NCBI GenBank assembly: GCA_964528605.1
Contig: CAZGSV010000088.1
Span: forward strand, 1 to 13,890
DNA from: CAZGSV01 sp964528605
Lineage (GTDB): Bacteria > Armatimonadota > Zipacnadia > CAZGSV01
DNA: 13,890 nucleotides
Direction of reading: 5' to 3'
The position numbers and the translations under genes were made by a program. The first letter of the stretch is position 1. Each line of letters opens with the position of its first letter. This document shows, one piece after another, positions 13,362-13,890 of the stretch. A model generated the notes under the pieces. The model was given only the letters and a program-made list of their open reading frames with translations. It had not been told where the DNA came from and made no database searches.

Positions 13362-13889
13362 CTAGGGCGGCTCCGGTCCGGGAGGAGCAGGCAAATGGGT
13401 GCACTCCTGCCCACTCTCCCAGTTCGCCCAGATGAGTTTCGGCTTGAGATAATTGTTGTAGATCTCGTAGTAAGTGCCATTCAAACGCCCGTTGGGCGAG
13501 TAGGCCACGCTGTGATCGCCATGGCTGCGACACGCCCCCTGCCAGACGTTGGCGACGCCGTCCACATACCAGGCCCGCCACACTTGGCCGCAAATCTCGC
13601 ACTCGCCGAAGTATGGCACCTTACCGGTGTTCGGCTCGGGCTTCTCGTTCACGCCGCAAATGGTGGTGTAGTCCTGCACGCCGAGAACTTGGATGACCTC
13701 CCTCATTCCCTCGGCCCGACAGCAACAGCCACCCTTGCTGTGGGACTGGCCCTCGAGGGGATTCGTAACCGCCCCTAGCCAGACCTCCTGGAAGTTTGCC
13801 GACGATCGGGGCCAGCAAATGCATTCGGGCCCCTCGGGTGGGGGAGGAACGCGTATCGTGCCGTTCAGGCCCATCCAGAGGGCCTCGGC
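13362..13889 (-). CDS. Cys-rich protein of unknown function, 5' part possibly outside window
   Basis: The frame is open to the window edge. An ATG at 13874 with a weak GAGG would give 170 residues, but the 5 codons before it (AEALW) also read as protein, so the gene may begin further right. Counting from that ATG, there are ten Cys: 18, 20, a CCC triplet at 50-52, 73, 92 and 95 in GECEICGQVW (a CxxC knuckle), 115 and 158. A CxxC with a later Cys/His cluster (ACRSHGDH, 114-121) could hold a metal. The end is Pro-rich (LPAPPGPEPP). No family is recognised. The stop lies 20 bases before the paralogue 2 start, whose ribosome site is in the gap, so the three genes probably form one transcript. Confidence 0.7.
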   Translation of the reverse strand, partial: AEALWMGLNGTIRVPPPPEGPECICWPRSSANFQEVWLGAVTNPLEGQSHSKGGCCCRAEGMREVIQVLGVQDYTTICGVNEKPEPNTGKVPYFGECEICGQVWRAWYVDGVANVWQGACRSHGDHSVAYSPNGRLNGTYYEIYNNYLKPKLIWANWESGQECTHLPAPPGPEPP

Positions 13890-13890
13890 G

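Noticed and set aside
11773..13602. 609-codon - strand frame covering both paralogues
   Set aside because: Only the part from 13341 to the C11 tract is homologous protein. Beyond the tract it runs out of frame through paralogue 1, and before 13341 it overlaps the Cys-rich gene in another frame.

Overview
The window is high-GC bacterial chromosome with strong GGAGG-type ribosome binding sites and no tRNA, rRNA, CRISPR array or recognisable prophage. The lineage cannot be fixed from the sequence. A DUF1559-like prepilin with a C-terminal H-Xn-DG motif, a GH38 alpha-mannosidase and a RAYT transposase would fit Planctomycetes/Lentisphaerae/Armatimonadota-type bacteria (inference, low confidence).

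Left part, + strand (1-2876): the 3' end of groEL with a perfect 28-nt terminator hairpin; a DUF1232 membrane protein whose start lies inside a 12-bp inverted repeat; a 366-nt gap with an extended -10 promoter; and a type IV pilin-like protein. After the pilin comes a stretch with no convincing protein gene. It is packed with perfect hairpins, has a consensus -35 box at its head and a strong bidirectional terminator at its tail (about 2440-2876). I read it as an unassigned structured RNA unit; it is the best candidate here for something undescribed.

Middle part, - strand (11335 down to 2843): five genes run in one direction. A sigma70-like promoter (TTGACG-17-TAACAT) precedes a 1286-residue GH38 alpha-mannosidase. 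Eight bases later comes a secreted beta-propeller, then an alpha/beta hydrolase, a REP-associated tyrosine transposase (RAYT) and a small polytopic membrane protein. Two matching REP-like palindromes (core GTGCC-N-GGCAC followed by CGGA or CCGGA) bracket the hydrolase, and one of them overlaps its stop codon. The first three genes look like a glycan-processing cluster; the RAYT and REPs look like a later arrival.

Right part, - strand (13890 down to 11493): a Cys-rich gene cut by the window edge, then tandem paralogues of a secreted family I do not recognise. The paralogues have diverged along most of their length, but the last 79 bases are 96% identical. In the upstream paralogue a C11 homopolymer puts this shared tail out of frame by one base, which suggests slippage (phase variation) or a sequencing error.
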